A stretch of DNA of 41,773 bases from positions 1 to 41,773 of the IMG/VR virus record IMGVR_UViG_3300010401_000020; one strand, 5' to 3'. A model generated the notes under the pieces. The model had not been told where the DNA came from. It saw only the letters and a program-made list of their open reading frames with translations, and did no database searches. The first letter of the stretch is position 1. Every line of letters begins with the position of its first letter. The position numbers were made by a program, and so were the translations under genes. The stretch comes from a virus. Below, piece after piece: positions 6,408 to 12,357 of the stretch.

Positions 6408-6611
6408 TTATTCCTCGTCGAAATCTGAGTCGTCGTCAAACCCGTGTTCAATGTAGGGCGGTAGGTCCTGGCCGCCGATGTCCCGACTGTCGTAAACATC
6501 CGCGCAATCCGGATGCGCATAGTCATGGTTCACGACCGCGTGGGGAGCATGCGTGTCTACGGAGCATTTGCACAGACAGCAGATCGCAGTCGGGTGAACC
6601 TGGATGTCCAT
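6408..6611 (-). CDS. Small Cys/His protein with acidic tail, 67 aa
   Basis: The N-terminal half has Cys and His residues spaced like a zinc knuckle (ICCLCKCSVDTHAPHAVVNH, then HPDCADV). The last 12 residues are strongly acidic (DDDSDFDEE). AAGGAG lies 7 bases before the ATG at 6609-6611, and the TAA ends two bases before the ERF start. The acidic tail could mimic DNA or bind a basic partner, but no family is recognised. Confidence 0.65.
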   Translation of the reverse strand: MDIQVHPTAICCLCKCSVDTHAPHAVVNHDYAHPDCADVYDSRDIGGQDLPPYIEHGFDDDSDFDEE

Positions 6612-6612
6612 G

Positions 6613-6798
6613 TCAGTCTCCTTGCCTGCGGGCCAGCCCCGGCAGATTCACGCGCCAGTCGCCAGTGCGCTCGCACAGGATCGACGGCGGCGGCATACGC
6701 CTCTTCGACGGCTTCGTTCGCAGATGCTCGGCCAAGAACTGACAAAGCCAGAGCGCAGCCAAGCACCACAATCCAAAGTCCATGAGCTTGTGCGCCAT
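6613..6798 (-). CDS. Small membrane protein, 61 aa
   Basis: The product begins MAHKLMDFGLWCLAALWLCQ. Residues 5-22 form one hydrophobic segment followed by a basic region (HLRTKPSKRR), so it should be inserted with the C-terminus in the cytoplasm. GGGAGG precedes the ATG at 6796-6798, which overlaps the upstream TAA as TAATG. Such small PL-operon membrane proteins are often host-interaction factors. No specific role is visible. Confidence 0.6.
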   Translation of the reverse strand: MAHKLMDFGLWCLAALWLCQFLAEHLRTKPSKRRMPPPSILCERTGDWRVNLPGLARRQGD

Positions 6799-6968
6799 TA
6801 CTGCAGCCTCCCGCAAACCGCCCGCAGCTCCAGCGCGATCTGCAGCGCCCGCATTTCCTCCTGCACCAGCGCTTGGGATTTCTCGCCGGCCAACTTGCGC
6901 AGCTCCACGTCAATGCGGATGCGCGTGAGCTCACCGTGGAGGAACTGGCGGGTGTTGGTGAGGTTCAC
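6798..6968 (-). CDS. Short helical hypothetical protein, 56 aa
   Basis: A GTG at 6966-6968 overlaps the upstream TGA as GTGA and opens a 56-codon frame starting MNLTNTRQFLHGELTRIRI. The whole sequence is amphipathic and charged (VELRKLAGEKSQALVQEEMR), predicting a single long helix or coiled coil. It fills exactly the space between two other genes with 4- and 1-base overlaps, good evidence that it is real. Function unknown. Confidence 0.6.
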   Translation of the reverse strand: MNLTNTRQFLHGELTRIRIDVELRKLAGEKSQALVQEEMRALQIALELRAVCGRLQ

Positions 6969-7153
6969 TTGACCACCCTCAGCGGTGTGACAGCAGAGCC
7001 CGCATATCCCTGAGTCAGCTTCTGCGAGAATGTCAGCGCACCTTCGATCCTGCCGCGCGTGAACACCATCTCGAGGATGGCGCGATACAAAGCCTCGCTA
7101 TGCGGCACGCCGTAGTTCTGGAGGGTCTCTTCGGCCATTTGCTCAGCAGTCAT
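6965..7153 (-). CDS. Hypothetical protein, 62 aa
   Basis: The ATG at 7151-7153 follows AGGAG at 7-base spacing and overlaps the upstream TGA as ATGA. The product (MTAEQMAEETLQNYGVPHSE...) is mostly helical and soluble, with no metal or membrane motif. It is the second gene of the PL operon. No family is recognised. Confidence 0.6.
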   Translation of the reverse strand: MTAEQMAEETLQNYGVPHSEALYRAILEMVFTRGRIEGALTFSQKLTQGYAGSAVTPLRVVK

Positions 7154-7383
7154 GAAAACGCTCCTACCAACAGGTAAACCAACCCCGAGGCCACCACCAA
7201 CGTCAGATACACGCGCCACCAGCGGACCCAGTAACCGTCATCCAATCGAGCCGGCGCACCGCAGCTCAGGCAATGTCCCTGCCATAGACCGGCATGGCAC
7301 CAGCAGCTAGGCCGCGCACCCCGAGGCACACCGATCCTGGCGAGGTTTTCTTGTCCGGTGGACTTGTCAGGGTGCGAGGCCAT
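7150..7383 (-). CDS. First PL-operon gene: Cys-rich protein with C-terminal membrane anchor, 77 aa
   Basis: The product has two Cys pairs (SCWCHAG and CLSCGAP, about residues 26-42) that could bind zinc or form disulfides. A hydrophobic C-terminal helix follows (VYLTLVVASGLVYLLVG, about 59-75). There is no Shine-Dalgarno: the ATG at 7381-7383 lies 8 bases after the PL -10 box, so the mRNA is probably leaderless or nearly so. Its position corresponds to the first gene under PL in lambdoid phages, but it resembles neither N nor CIII. Confidence 0.65.
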   Translation of the reverse strand: MASHPDKSTGQENLARIGVPRGARPSCWCHAGLWQGHCLSCGAPARLDDGYWVRWWRVYLTLVVASGLVYLLVGAFS

Positions 7384-7391
7384 GGGGAGAT

Positions 7392-7419
7392 ATCATATTC
7401 AAGCGTGAATGAAAGTCAA
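7392..7419 (-). promoter_or_regulatory. PL promoter
   Basis: On the minus strand, TTGACT (7414-7419) and TATGAT (7392-7397) are separated by 16 bases. The expected start of transcription is about 7385, one or two bases before the ATG of the first gene. The repressor operator occupies the spacer and the first base of the -10 box. The geometry is the same as in PR. Confidence 0.75.
7397..7410. promoter_or_regulatory. Operator OL, attcaagcgtgaat
   Basis: This 14-mer is an inverted repeat ATTCA-N4-TGAAT that lies between the PL -35 and -10 boxes. The identical 14 bases occur once more in this switch, at 8008-8021 in PR. Sequence identity and placement strongly imply that CI or Cro binds it to block RNA polymerase. 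Confidence 0.8.
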
Positions 7420-7432
7420 GTCATTCGTGAAT
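7407..7432. promoter_or_regulatory. Possible secondary operator upstream of PL
   Basis: Two related elements lie beside OL: gaatga-N8-tcattc (7407-7426), which spans the PL -35 box, and attcgtgaat (7423-7432). Both reuse the ATTC/GAAT half-site but with different spacing from OL. They could be weaker repressor or Cro sites. This is inferred from sequence similarity only. Confidence 0.45.
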
Positions 7433-7485
7433 AATAAGTGGCATGACGGCGGGATGCCGCAGAGCAGCGGGGAACGGAAGTTCAG

Positions 7486-7944
7486 TTAAGTTCGCTTGCG
7501 GTCGATGGAAGTGATGTTTGTGCCCTGCAGTGCTCGCTGCAGCTCAGCTTCGCGTTTTTCGATTTCTTCGAGCTGGATCAGAAGCGCCCGACGATCGCCG
7601 GACTTGAGGCGAGAGATACGTTCGGCGAGGAAAAGGTCCTCTAAAGGCGAGCGGGTCAGGGCGGTCTCAAGTTCGGCACTCATGTGCTCGCCTTCCAATA
7701 ATTCGCGTGGAATACGGAAAGCTGCGGTCAATGCAGCAATCGTTTCCGGGTCCGGTTTATGGCCCTCCGGGCCTCCGGCCCTGTAATGCCTGGAAAGCGT
7801 CGGCTGCGATACAGGGAATCCCCGCTTTGCACAATAATCCGCAACGCGACTCAGCACGAGACGGCCCTCTGCGGTGCGCAAACTGGGCATATGCTGCGTG
7901 ACGCCTTCCAAGACGTCGCGGAACGATAATCGCTTCTTCGACAT
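7486..7944 (-). CDS. CI-like repressor without a cleavage domain, 152 aa
   Basis: The protein faces cro across the operators, as a lambdoid repressor does. An HTH is visible around residues 33-52 (RVADYCAKRGFPVSQPTLSR). The C-terminal 60 residues form a charged coiled coil (LEEIEKREAELQRAL) that could dimerise. There is no LexA/S24 peptidase domain with Ser-Lys catalytic pair, so RecA-stimulated self-cleavage is not expected. I chose the ATG at 7942-7944, preceded by GGGGAC. An in-frame ATG at 7993-7995 lacks a ribosome site. The gene stops with TAA, and a weak GGCAT/ATGCC hairpin follows. Confidence 0.75.
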   Translation of the reverse strand: MSKKRLSFRDVLEGVTQHMPSLRTAEGRLVLSRVADYCAKRGFPVSQPTLSRHYRAGGPEGHKPDPETIAALTAAFRIPRELLEGEHMSAELETALTRSPLEDLFLAERISRLKSGDRRALLIQLEEIEKREAELQRALQGTNITSIDRKRT

Positions 7945-7998
7945 GTGGCAATTGTCCCCAACGGCCACGGCTGCGTCGAAAATCTGTTCATCCATGCA

Positions 7999-8026
7999 TT
8001 GACAAGCATTCAAGCGTGAATAGAAT
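7999..8026 (+). promoter_or_regulatory. PR promoter
   Basis: TTGACA (7999-8004) and TAGAAT (8021-8026) are separated by 16 bases, close to sigma-70 consensus. The expected start of transcription is 8032-8034, which coincides with the cro ATG at 8033, so the transcript is probably leaderless. The operator fills the spacer exactly as in PL. Confidence 0.8.
8008..8021. promoter_or_regulatory. Operator OR, attcaagcgtgaat
   Basis: This site is identical over 14 bases to OL. It lies at the same distance from the -35 box (3 bases) and shares one base with the -10 box, as OL does in PL. Repressor binding here would block PR. It also lies 64 bases upstream of the chosen cI start, so it could affect cI expression. 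Confidence 0.8.
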
Positions 8027-8032
8027 GAGGGC

Positions 8033-8245
8033 ATGGAGAAGCCCGAGGTTCTAGTCCGCCGACTCAAACGCCGACACAAGATGTCGGAGTCCAAAATCGT
8101 CGCAGAGCTCGCCAAGCTGGGAGTGAAGACCTCCCAGCCCACCATCAATCGCCTATCACGCGGGGAAGCACGTCGTTCGAGTTTCGATCTTGCCGTCGGT
8201 TTGGATCAGCTGCACGAGCAGCTGAGCCAAACAGTTTCTGGTTAG
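8033..8245 (+). CDS. Cro-like repressor, 70 aa
   Basis: The small basic protein opens the rightward transcript and has an HTH around residues 18-42 (SESKIVAELAKLGVKTSQPT, then INRLSRGEARR), followed by a short dimerisation-like tail. Size, position and orientation opposite CI match Cro. No separate Shine-Dalgarno can be used if transcription starts at the PR-predicted site. The 225 bases after it, up to 8470, hold only weak short frames and no gene I can support. Confidence 0.8.
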   Translation: MEKPEVLVRRLKRRHKMSESKIVAELAKLGVKTSQPTINRLSRGEARRSSFDLAVGLDQLHEQLSQTVSG

Positions 8246-8470
8246 TTTTTCTTGTGACCACTGTGCCATACCGCACACAGCCGTACGGCGCGAATCGACA
8301 TAACTTAGATGAATCCACCAAGCGAAGGGGGAATAACCGCGATGTAAGCGCGGAGCGATGCTGTTATGTCGCGACAGTCCCGGGGACGCCTGGGTCATAT
8401 TCGTGGTCCGACCCGAGCGAGGATGCTTGGACACCGGCCGGCAATTGCATCGCTTTCCCCCGTAATGTAG

Positions 8471-8674
8471 TCAGCGTTGCTGCACCCGCCTCTGGAAGCT
8501 GTCTAGGGCGTGCTGAAGCTCCGGTTTCAGCAGCGAATCGCTGCCTTCCAGCTGCTGTGCAAGGCGCTGAAAGACCGTGTCTAGCGGTTGGGTTTGAGCC
8601 AGTTCGATCACGAATCGCTCCAGGATCTGGAGGCGGACCGTGAGATCGAGCAGATGCGAATCCATCGGTTCCAT
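8471..8674 (-). CDS. Leftward helical protein between cro and the early genes, 67 aa
   Basis: GAGGA precedes the ATG at 8672-8674. The product (MEPMDSHLLDLTVRLQILER...) is a leucine-rich amphipathic helical protein with a second helix rich in Gln/Leu. It is transcribed against the rightward genes. Its mRNA, if not terminated, would run antisense through cro and then into cI in the sense direction. A lone -10-like TATACT (8714-8719, minus strand) without a -35 box lies 40 bases upstream, as in activator-dependent promoters. No family is recognised. Confidence 0.6.
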   Translation of the reverse strand: MEPMDSHLLDLTVRLQILERFVIELAQTQPLDTVFQRLAQQLEGSDSLLKPELQHALDSFQRRVQQR

Positions 8675-8829
8675 GTCGGTTCCTCGCGTGAGCGCTGGGT
8701 GGGTTGCACCTCCAGTATATCGCGAGAGGAGCCGGCCCCTTTCTTCGCCCGTCCACGGCACGAACTCACACGAGCGTTGTAGCCGGAGCCTGCGCTCCCG
8801 GGCGTCCTTCCCTACCACGAGGACATTAC

Positions 8830-9141
8830 ATGGCCATAGGTACCACTATCTCGAACACGTACGGCGTTCCGCTCGCTACCCCGACTTCGCCACCGCAGCC
8901 GGGCGCGTTCGAAACTATAGAGAGGCGGATCGATGTCGCCTGCGATGCCGCAGCCGCTTTGACCCAACGCTTGGCCACGCTCGCCGATCGCGTGCTGGGT
9001 TCACGTCCGCAGGCGGTCCAGGAAGGACAGAAAGCAGGCGATCCAGGTTCAGCGCTGGCGCGGATCGATGCGAACGCCAACCGCCTCGAGCACTGGCTCA
9101 ACTGCGCTTCGGAAGAGCTGGCGCGTCTCGAAAGGCTCTAA
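8830..9141 (+). CDS. Hypothetical early protein, 103 aa
   Basis: GAGG lies 7 bases before the ATG at 8830-8832. The N-terminal 30 residues are Thr/Pro-rich and probably flexible (TPTSPPQPG). The rest is helical with heptad-like Ala/Leu spacing (ERRIDVACDAAAALTQRLA and ARIDANANRLEHWLN), suggesting a coiled-coil oligomer. It diverges from the leftward gene ending at 8471. No family or enzyme motif is recognised. Confidence 0.65.
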   Translation: MAIGTTISNTYGVPLATPTSPPQPGAFETIERRIDVACDAAAALTQRLATLADRVLGSRPQAVQEGQKAGDPGSALARIDANANRLEHWLNCASEELARLERL

Positions 9142-9201
9142 CCCTTCGTTTTACGCAGGATTTCGCCTTCGGCGACTGCCCTGCTGCTTCTCCAAATGAA
9201 A

Positions 9202-9233
9202 AACCCCCGGTGGTGGAAGTCCATCCGGGGGTT
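9202..9233 (-). terminator. Strong GC hairpin, probable terminator
   Basis: AACCCCCGG (9202-9210) pairs with CCGGGGGTT (9225-9233) around a 14-base loop, with a possible TGG/CCA extension inside. On the minus strand the stem is followed by a run of Ts (the A-run at 9199-9203), giving a classical terminator for leftward RNA. On the plus strand only TTCT follows. It may work in both directions. Confidence 0.65.
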
Positions 9234-9253
9234 CTGATACGACGAGCGAACGT

Positions 9254-9300
9254 CTATCGAGATCGAAGTTTCGATAGCCATTCTGTATCAGTTTCGATCG
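9254..9300. repeat. Inverted TCGAT repeat cluster
   Basis: CTATCGA (9254-9260) pairs with TCGATAG (9271-9277), and GATCGAA (9261-9267) pairs with TTCGATC (9294-9300). The two palindromes interlock within 47 bases of non-coding DNA. They could be a protein-binding site or part of an origin. Confidence 0.45.
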
Positions 9301-9491
9301 GACTTCAAGGTGGCGACCCGAATACGCACACAGCGGGGCACTTACATGCGCGACGGGCAACCGCAACACGCGTGGTTCCGACCCTGGTGGAGATTGAGAG
9401 CGGTACACCGACAACCTGACAACCGAACCAGTGCAGTGTCGAGAGCGCTTCCAAAGGGAACGCTGTCGAGACAGTAAAGGCGGCCGGAGGC

Positions 9492-9629
9492 GTGAATCTT
9501 CCGGTGGGCGTTTGGCTCACGATACGAGCAGTCAGGCTAAAGCAGCTCTCCGAGCATGAATGCCGTAAGAGCCCCTACGGGGGCTGGCTGGGCTACGGAA
9601 TGGAATGGTTTTGTCTGGAGGTTTTGTGA
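9492..9629 (+). CDS. Hypothetical protein, 45 aa
   Basis: A GTG at 9492-9494 opens a 45-codon frame (MNLPVGVWLTIRAVRLKQLS ... YGGWLGYGMEWF) whose TGA overlaps the next gene's GTG as GTGA. A GGAGG precedes the GTG but is very close, so the ribosome site is poor. The Gly/Trp-rich end looks protein-like. Support rests mainly on the coupling. Confidence 0.45.
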   Translation: MNLPVGVWLTIRAVRLKQLSEHECRKSPYGGWLGYGMEWFCLEVL

Positions 9630-9832
9630 TCGAGAAACGCACACGTGAATTCACCTCGACATGGCGTCCACCGAAGGATGTTAGGGCAGCGCTTCGTCAT
9701 GGCGAGAGACGGTTCAAAGCCTTCTTGGCTACGCCGCCCGTTTCCCCAACAGTGCCAGCAGAGCCGCCTCGTGATGTCCATGCAGTGCGCACGGCAGATC
9801 CTGCGTTCGAAACGCCAGGGGATAGGCAATGA
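9626..9832 (+). CDS. Hypothetical protein, 68 aa
   Basis: The GTG at 9626-9628 follows GGAGG at short spacing and overlaps the previous stop. The N-terminus is basic and helical (EKRTREFTSTWRPPKDVRAA). The C-terminus is Pro-rich. Its TGA overlaps an ATG at 9829, which opens a 16-codon frame ending at 9879, possibly a coupling peptide for the next gene. No family is recognised. Confidence 0.5.
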   Translation: MIEKRTREFTSTWRPPKDVRAALRHGERRFKAFLATPPVSPTVPAEPPRDVHAVRTADPAFETPGDRQ

Positions 9833-9887
9833 CGAGCTGGAGCAGGGCGTTCATGGTGTTTTCCACTTCTGCAGTGTAGCAAAAACA

Positions 9888-10190
9888 ATGCCGTACCCAA
9901 AATCAGCGCTGACCCCGCCCGAGCCGAAACTGAAGACCCAAGGCCAGATGATGGCGCTGTTGAAGGAACGGTCCGCCGCTCGGGCGCAACTGCAGTGGAA
10001 CAAGCCGGTGCGCAACGCAGATGACACCGGACATCAGACTGCGGCGGGCACGGACTACGAGATTCGCAAGACCCTCACTAAAGGGCAGGCGATGTACTGG
10101 GCATGGCATGCCAAGAAGCTGTTGGGTTATTCGGCGGATGTTGAGATCGCACGTACTCACTGTGAATCGCATCACTTGGGGGCAACATGA
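9888..10190 (+). CDS. Hypothetical protein upstream of RusA, 100 aa
   Basis: The product starts MPYPKSALTPPEPKLKTQGQ and contains TDYEIRKTLTKGQAMYWAWH and a final CESHH motif. It is soluble and basic. No Shine-Dalgarno precedes the ATG at 9888-9890. Ribosomes may arrive from the 16-codon frame ending 8 bases upstream. The stop overlaps the RusA start as ATGA, which supports co-translation with the resolvase. Function unknown. Confidence 0.65.
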   Translation: MPYPKSALTPPEPKLKTQGQMMALLKERSAARAQLQWNKPVRNADDTGHQTAAGTDYEIRKTLTKGQAMYWAWHAKKLLGYSADVEIARTHCESHHLGAT

Positions 10191-10549
10191 TCACTCTGTC
10201 AATTCCCGAGGCCTCCCCGAGTTTGAACGAACTCAAGGGCAAGCACTGGAGCCACCATCACCGCATGCGCCGGCACTGGTCGATGTTGGTACTGATTGCC
10301 AAGAACGAAGCGCGGGTCAGCATGGCGGCGCCTCCGGAGCAGGTCACGGTGCAGATCACGCGGGAGGGCCGGCGAAAACTGGACGAGGATAACTTGGCCG
10401 GGGGGCTGAAATGCCTGATTGATTCGCTGCGTGAACAGCGGCTGATCGTGAATGACGATCCGCAGCACATGACCTTGCTACCCCCGCTACAGGTCTTGAT
10501 CCCGAAGACGGCCTATCCGCGCACCCTGGTGCAGATTTGCAGAAAGTAG
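10187..10549 (+). CDS. rusA: RusA-like Holliday junction resolvase
   Basis: The 120-residue length fits the RusA family. The acidic active-site residues are visible: D66 and D68 in LDEDNLAGGLKCLIDSL and D90/D91 in RLIVNDDPQH, with K75 between them. The N-terminus (SLNELKGKHW) matches the usual first strand and loop. RusA resolves four-way junctions by paired cuts, needed here for ERF-mediated recombination and for branched DNA before packaging. It lies at the end of the early rightward genes. Confidence 0.9.
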   Translation: MITLSIPEASPSLNELKGKHWSHHHRMRRHWSMLVLIAKNEARVSMAAPPEQVTVQITREGRRKLDEDNLAGGLKCLIDSLREQRLIVNDDPQHMTLLPPLQVLIPKTAYPRTLVQICRK

Positions 10550-10583
10550 CTCACTGCGAAAAAAGTGAGTATATGGACATGCC

Positions 10584-10895
10584 ATGAAAATCGAAATCGA
10601 TCACGCGGAAATGGAGGCGCTCATTCGAGCCCTCGGGCGTGACGGTCCGTTCTCCCAACTGCTGTTGTCGAAACTGGAGAAAATCATGGCGACTTTGGAC
10701 GATGTGGTTGCGAAGGTGGCTGCGCTGGGTACGGTTGAGGACAGCGTGGTTGCGCTGCTGACGGATCTCAAGACCAAGCTGGATGCGGCCATTGCCTCGG
10801 GCGCCGATCCTGCGAAGCTGCAAGCGCTGTCGGATGCGATCGGCGCCCAGACAGACAAGCTCGCCAAGGCCGTGACGGACAACACCACGCCGTAA
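10584..10895 (+). CDS. Coiled-coil protein upstream of the fibre genes, 103 aa
   Basis: The C-terminal 69 residues (MATLDDVVAKVAALGTVEDS ... LAKAVTDNTTP) match a common small phage protein found next to tail-fibre or spike genes, an alpha-helical coiled coil probably forming a trimer. An internal ATG at 10686 has GGAG upstream and would give that shorter form. The longer ATG at 10584 has only GGAC. The extra N-terminus (KIEIDHAEMEALIRALG) could be an attachment segment. Function is probably structural. Confidence 0.65.
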   Translation: MKIEIDHAEMEALIRALGRDGPFSQLLLSKLEKIMATLDDVVAKVAALGTVEDSVVALLTDLKTKLDAAIASGADPAKLQALSDAIGAQTDKLAKAVTDNTTP

Positions 10896-10896
10896 T

Positions 10897-12357
10897 ATGG
10901 CGCTGGCGGCCCGCTCGTTCCACTGGGTTCCCAACTCCGATGCCACCTTGGACGGCCGGTGGCGGCGGGGCAATAAGCCGACGGTCGTCGCGAGCTCGTT
11001 GGGCATCGATCTCGTGGCCTTTAACGCCGCGAACATCGTGCTCACGGGCTTGGCCCCCAGCGCGCAGAGTTTCAACTACCGCCAGTACCTGACCGGAACC
11101 TCGTCCGCCACCGCCACGCTCTCCGTCAATGCCGCGAGTGGCTCGTTGGGTGGGTGGACGATCAGCGGCAGCAATCTGACCAATACCGGGGTGGTGGGCA
11201 ATGGATCGCTGTTCGTCTCTGCCGATGACGGGGCAGGGACGGTCGTTAATTTCCCGATCCAGAGCTGGTCGATCATTGCGGTCAGCACCGGCTACAAGGC
11301 CCACCGGGGTCACTACGCCTGGAACACCGGCTGGAAGCCGGACGTCACGATCGACGGGCCGTTTCTCAAGTCCGCCAACATGACGAAGTTCAAGGGCATC
11401 CAGATCGAGCCACGCTGGAATGCCTTGGAGGGCAATACGCAGGGCGATTACTCCAAGGCGGATGCGCTGATCGATAGCTATCTTTCCGCCTGCCAGAGCG
11501 CCGGCAAGCGGCTCATGGTGAAGATGAACGAGCGGGTGTTTGGAACGCCCAAAGGCACCAACCCGGGCGGTTTCCCCACCTACGCGGTCAACGGGGGAAT
11601 GGTCACAATTCCGGCGTCCGGGTCCGGGGCCGGATTCCAAGCGATTGCCTCTGTCTGGCAGGACAACTGCGCACAGGCCATTCAGAACCTGTGGACGCAC
11701 ATCCTGCAACGCTACGACGGCAATCCGTACTTTGAGATGGCCTGCCCGTACGAAGAGACCACGATCAACTGGACCGGGTTAGGCGGTGATCACGCAACGG
11801 CGTGGTATCAGATCCTCAAGGACAACTACACCGCCTGGCGCAAGGTCGGCTCACAAACATTGTTGCGCTTCTTGTGCAACTTCGTGGAAGGTGACCCCGC
11901 ACTCCTATCGCTCTTCGCCGTGATGAAACAACTGGGCGGGATTGTGTTTGGCGGCCCCGATCCACAAGTGCCCAAACAGGGCGTTACGCATTATCCGATC
12001 GTGGTCGGAGCCAACTTTCCGAGTCAGTTCCGTACTATTCAGGCGTCCAATGTCTTTCGGGGTTATCAGGTGACCGGTAACGGAACTGCCATCGCGCAAA
12101 ATTATCAGGATCTCGGAGACCAACAACTTTGGATCGCCGAAGTGCAAAACCTCGGCATTGGTTATAGCTCGATTAACTCACCCACGGAACTCCTGACCTA
12201 CGCGAGTACCTTCCAGAAAGCCCAATATCACGTGTGGGATACGTACACGGGAGCCGATGGAACCTACAAGTTCAGTCCTGACATCGTGAACGCGGTGAAT
12301 GCGGTGAATGGTGATGGATTGAGAGCTCTCCCGGCCGGCAACTGGAATACCACCTGA
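10897..12357 (+). CDS. Putative virion-associated glycoside hydrolase-like protein, 486 aa
   Basis: Residues 1-125 are beta-rich and resemble phage fibre Ig-like domains (LTGLAPSAQSFNYRQYLTG). Residues 130-480 look like a TIM-barrel glycosidase: KGIQIEPRW, KRLMVKMNERVF, YFEMACPYEETTINW with a candidate acid/base Glu, and LWIAEVQNLG with a candidate nucleophile Glu, then AQYHVWDTYTG. This would cut host surface polysaccharide. No signal peptide is present, which fits a virion part better than secretion. The start is one base after the upstream TAA and has no clear ribosome site. The assignment is from fold-like pattern, not a precise family match. Confidence 0.55.
   Translation: MALAARSFHWVPNSDATLDGRWRRGNKPTVVASSLGIDLVAFNAANIVLTGLAPSAQSFNYRQYLTGTSSATATLSVNAASGSLGGWTISGSNLTNTGVVGNGSLFVSADDGAGTVVNFPIQSWSIIAVSTGYKAHRGHYAWNTGWKPDVTIDGPFLKSANMTKFKGIQIEPRWNALEGNTQGDYSKADALIDSYLSACQSAGKRLMVKMNERVFGTPKGTNPGGFPTYAVNGGMVTIPASGSGAGFQAIASVWQDNCAQAIQNLWTHILQRYDGNPYFEMACPYEETTINWTGLGGDHATAWYQILKDNYTAWRKVGSQTLLRFLCNFVEGDPALLSLFAVMKQLGGIVFGGPDPQVPKQGVTHYPIVVGANFPSQFRTIQASNVFRGYQVTGNGTAIAQNYQDLGDQQLWIAEVQNLGIGYSSINSPTELLTYASTFQKAQYHVWDTYTGADGTYKFSPDIVNAVNAVNGDGLRALPAGNWNTT

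Larger units (their letters stand above)
9142..9491. other. 350-base intergenic region with hairpin and TCGAT repeats
   Basis: No supported gene lies here. A 43-codon frame at 9346-9477 has poor composition and no ribosome site. The region contains a strong GC hairpin (9202-9233) and a cluster of ATCGA/TCGAT motifs in inverted pairs (9254-9300). It could hold a terminator plus an operator or origin. Confidence 0.5.

Noticed and set aside
8254-8643. 129-codon rightward frame after cro
   Set aside because: Pro/Arg/Ser-rich with no ribosome site, and overlaps the better supported leftward gene.
9346-9477. 43-codon frame in the intergenic region
   Set aside because: Poor composition, no ribosome site and no coupling.
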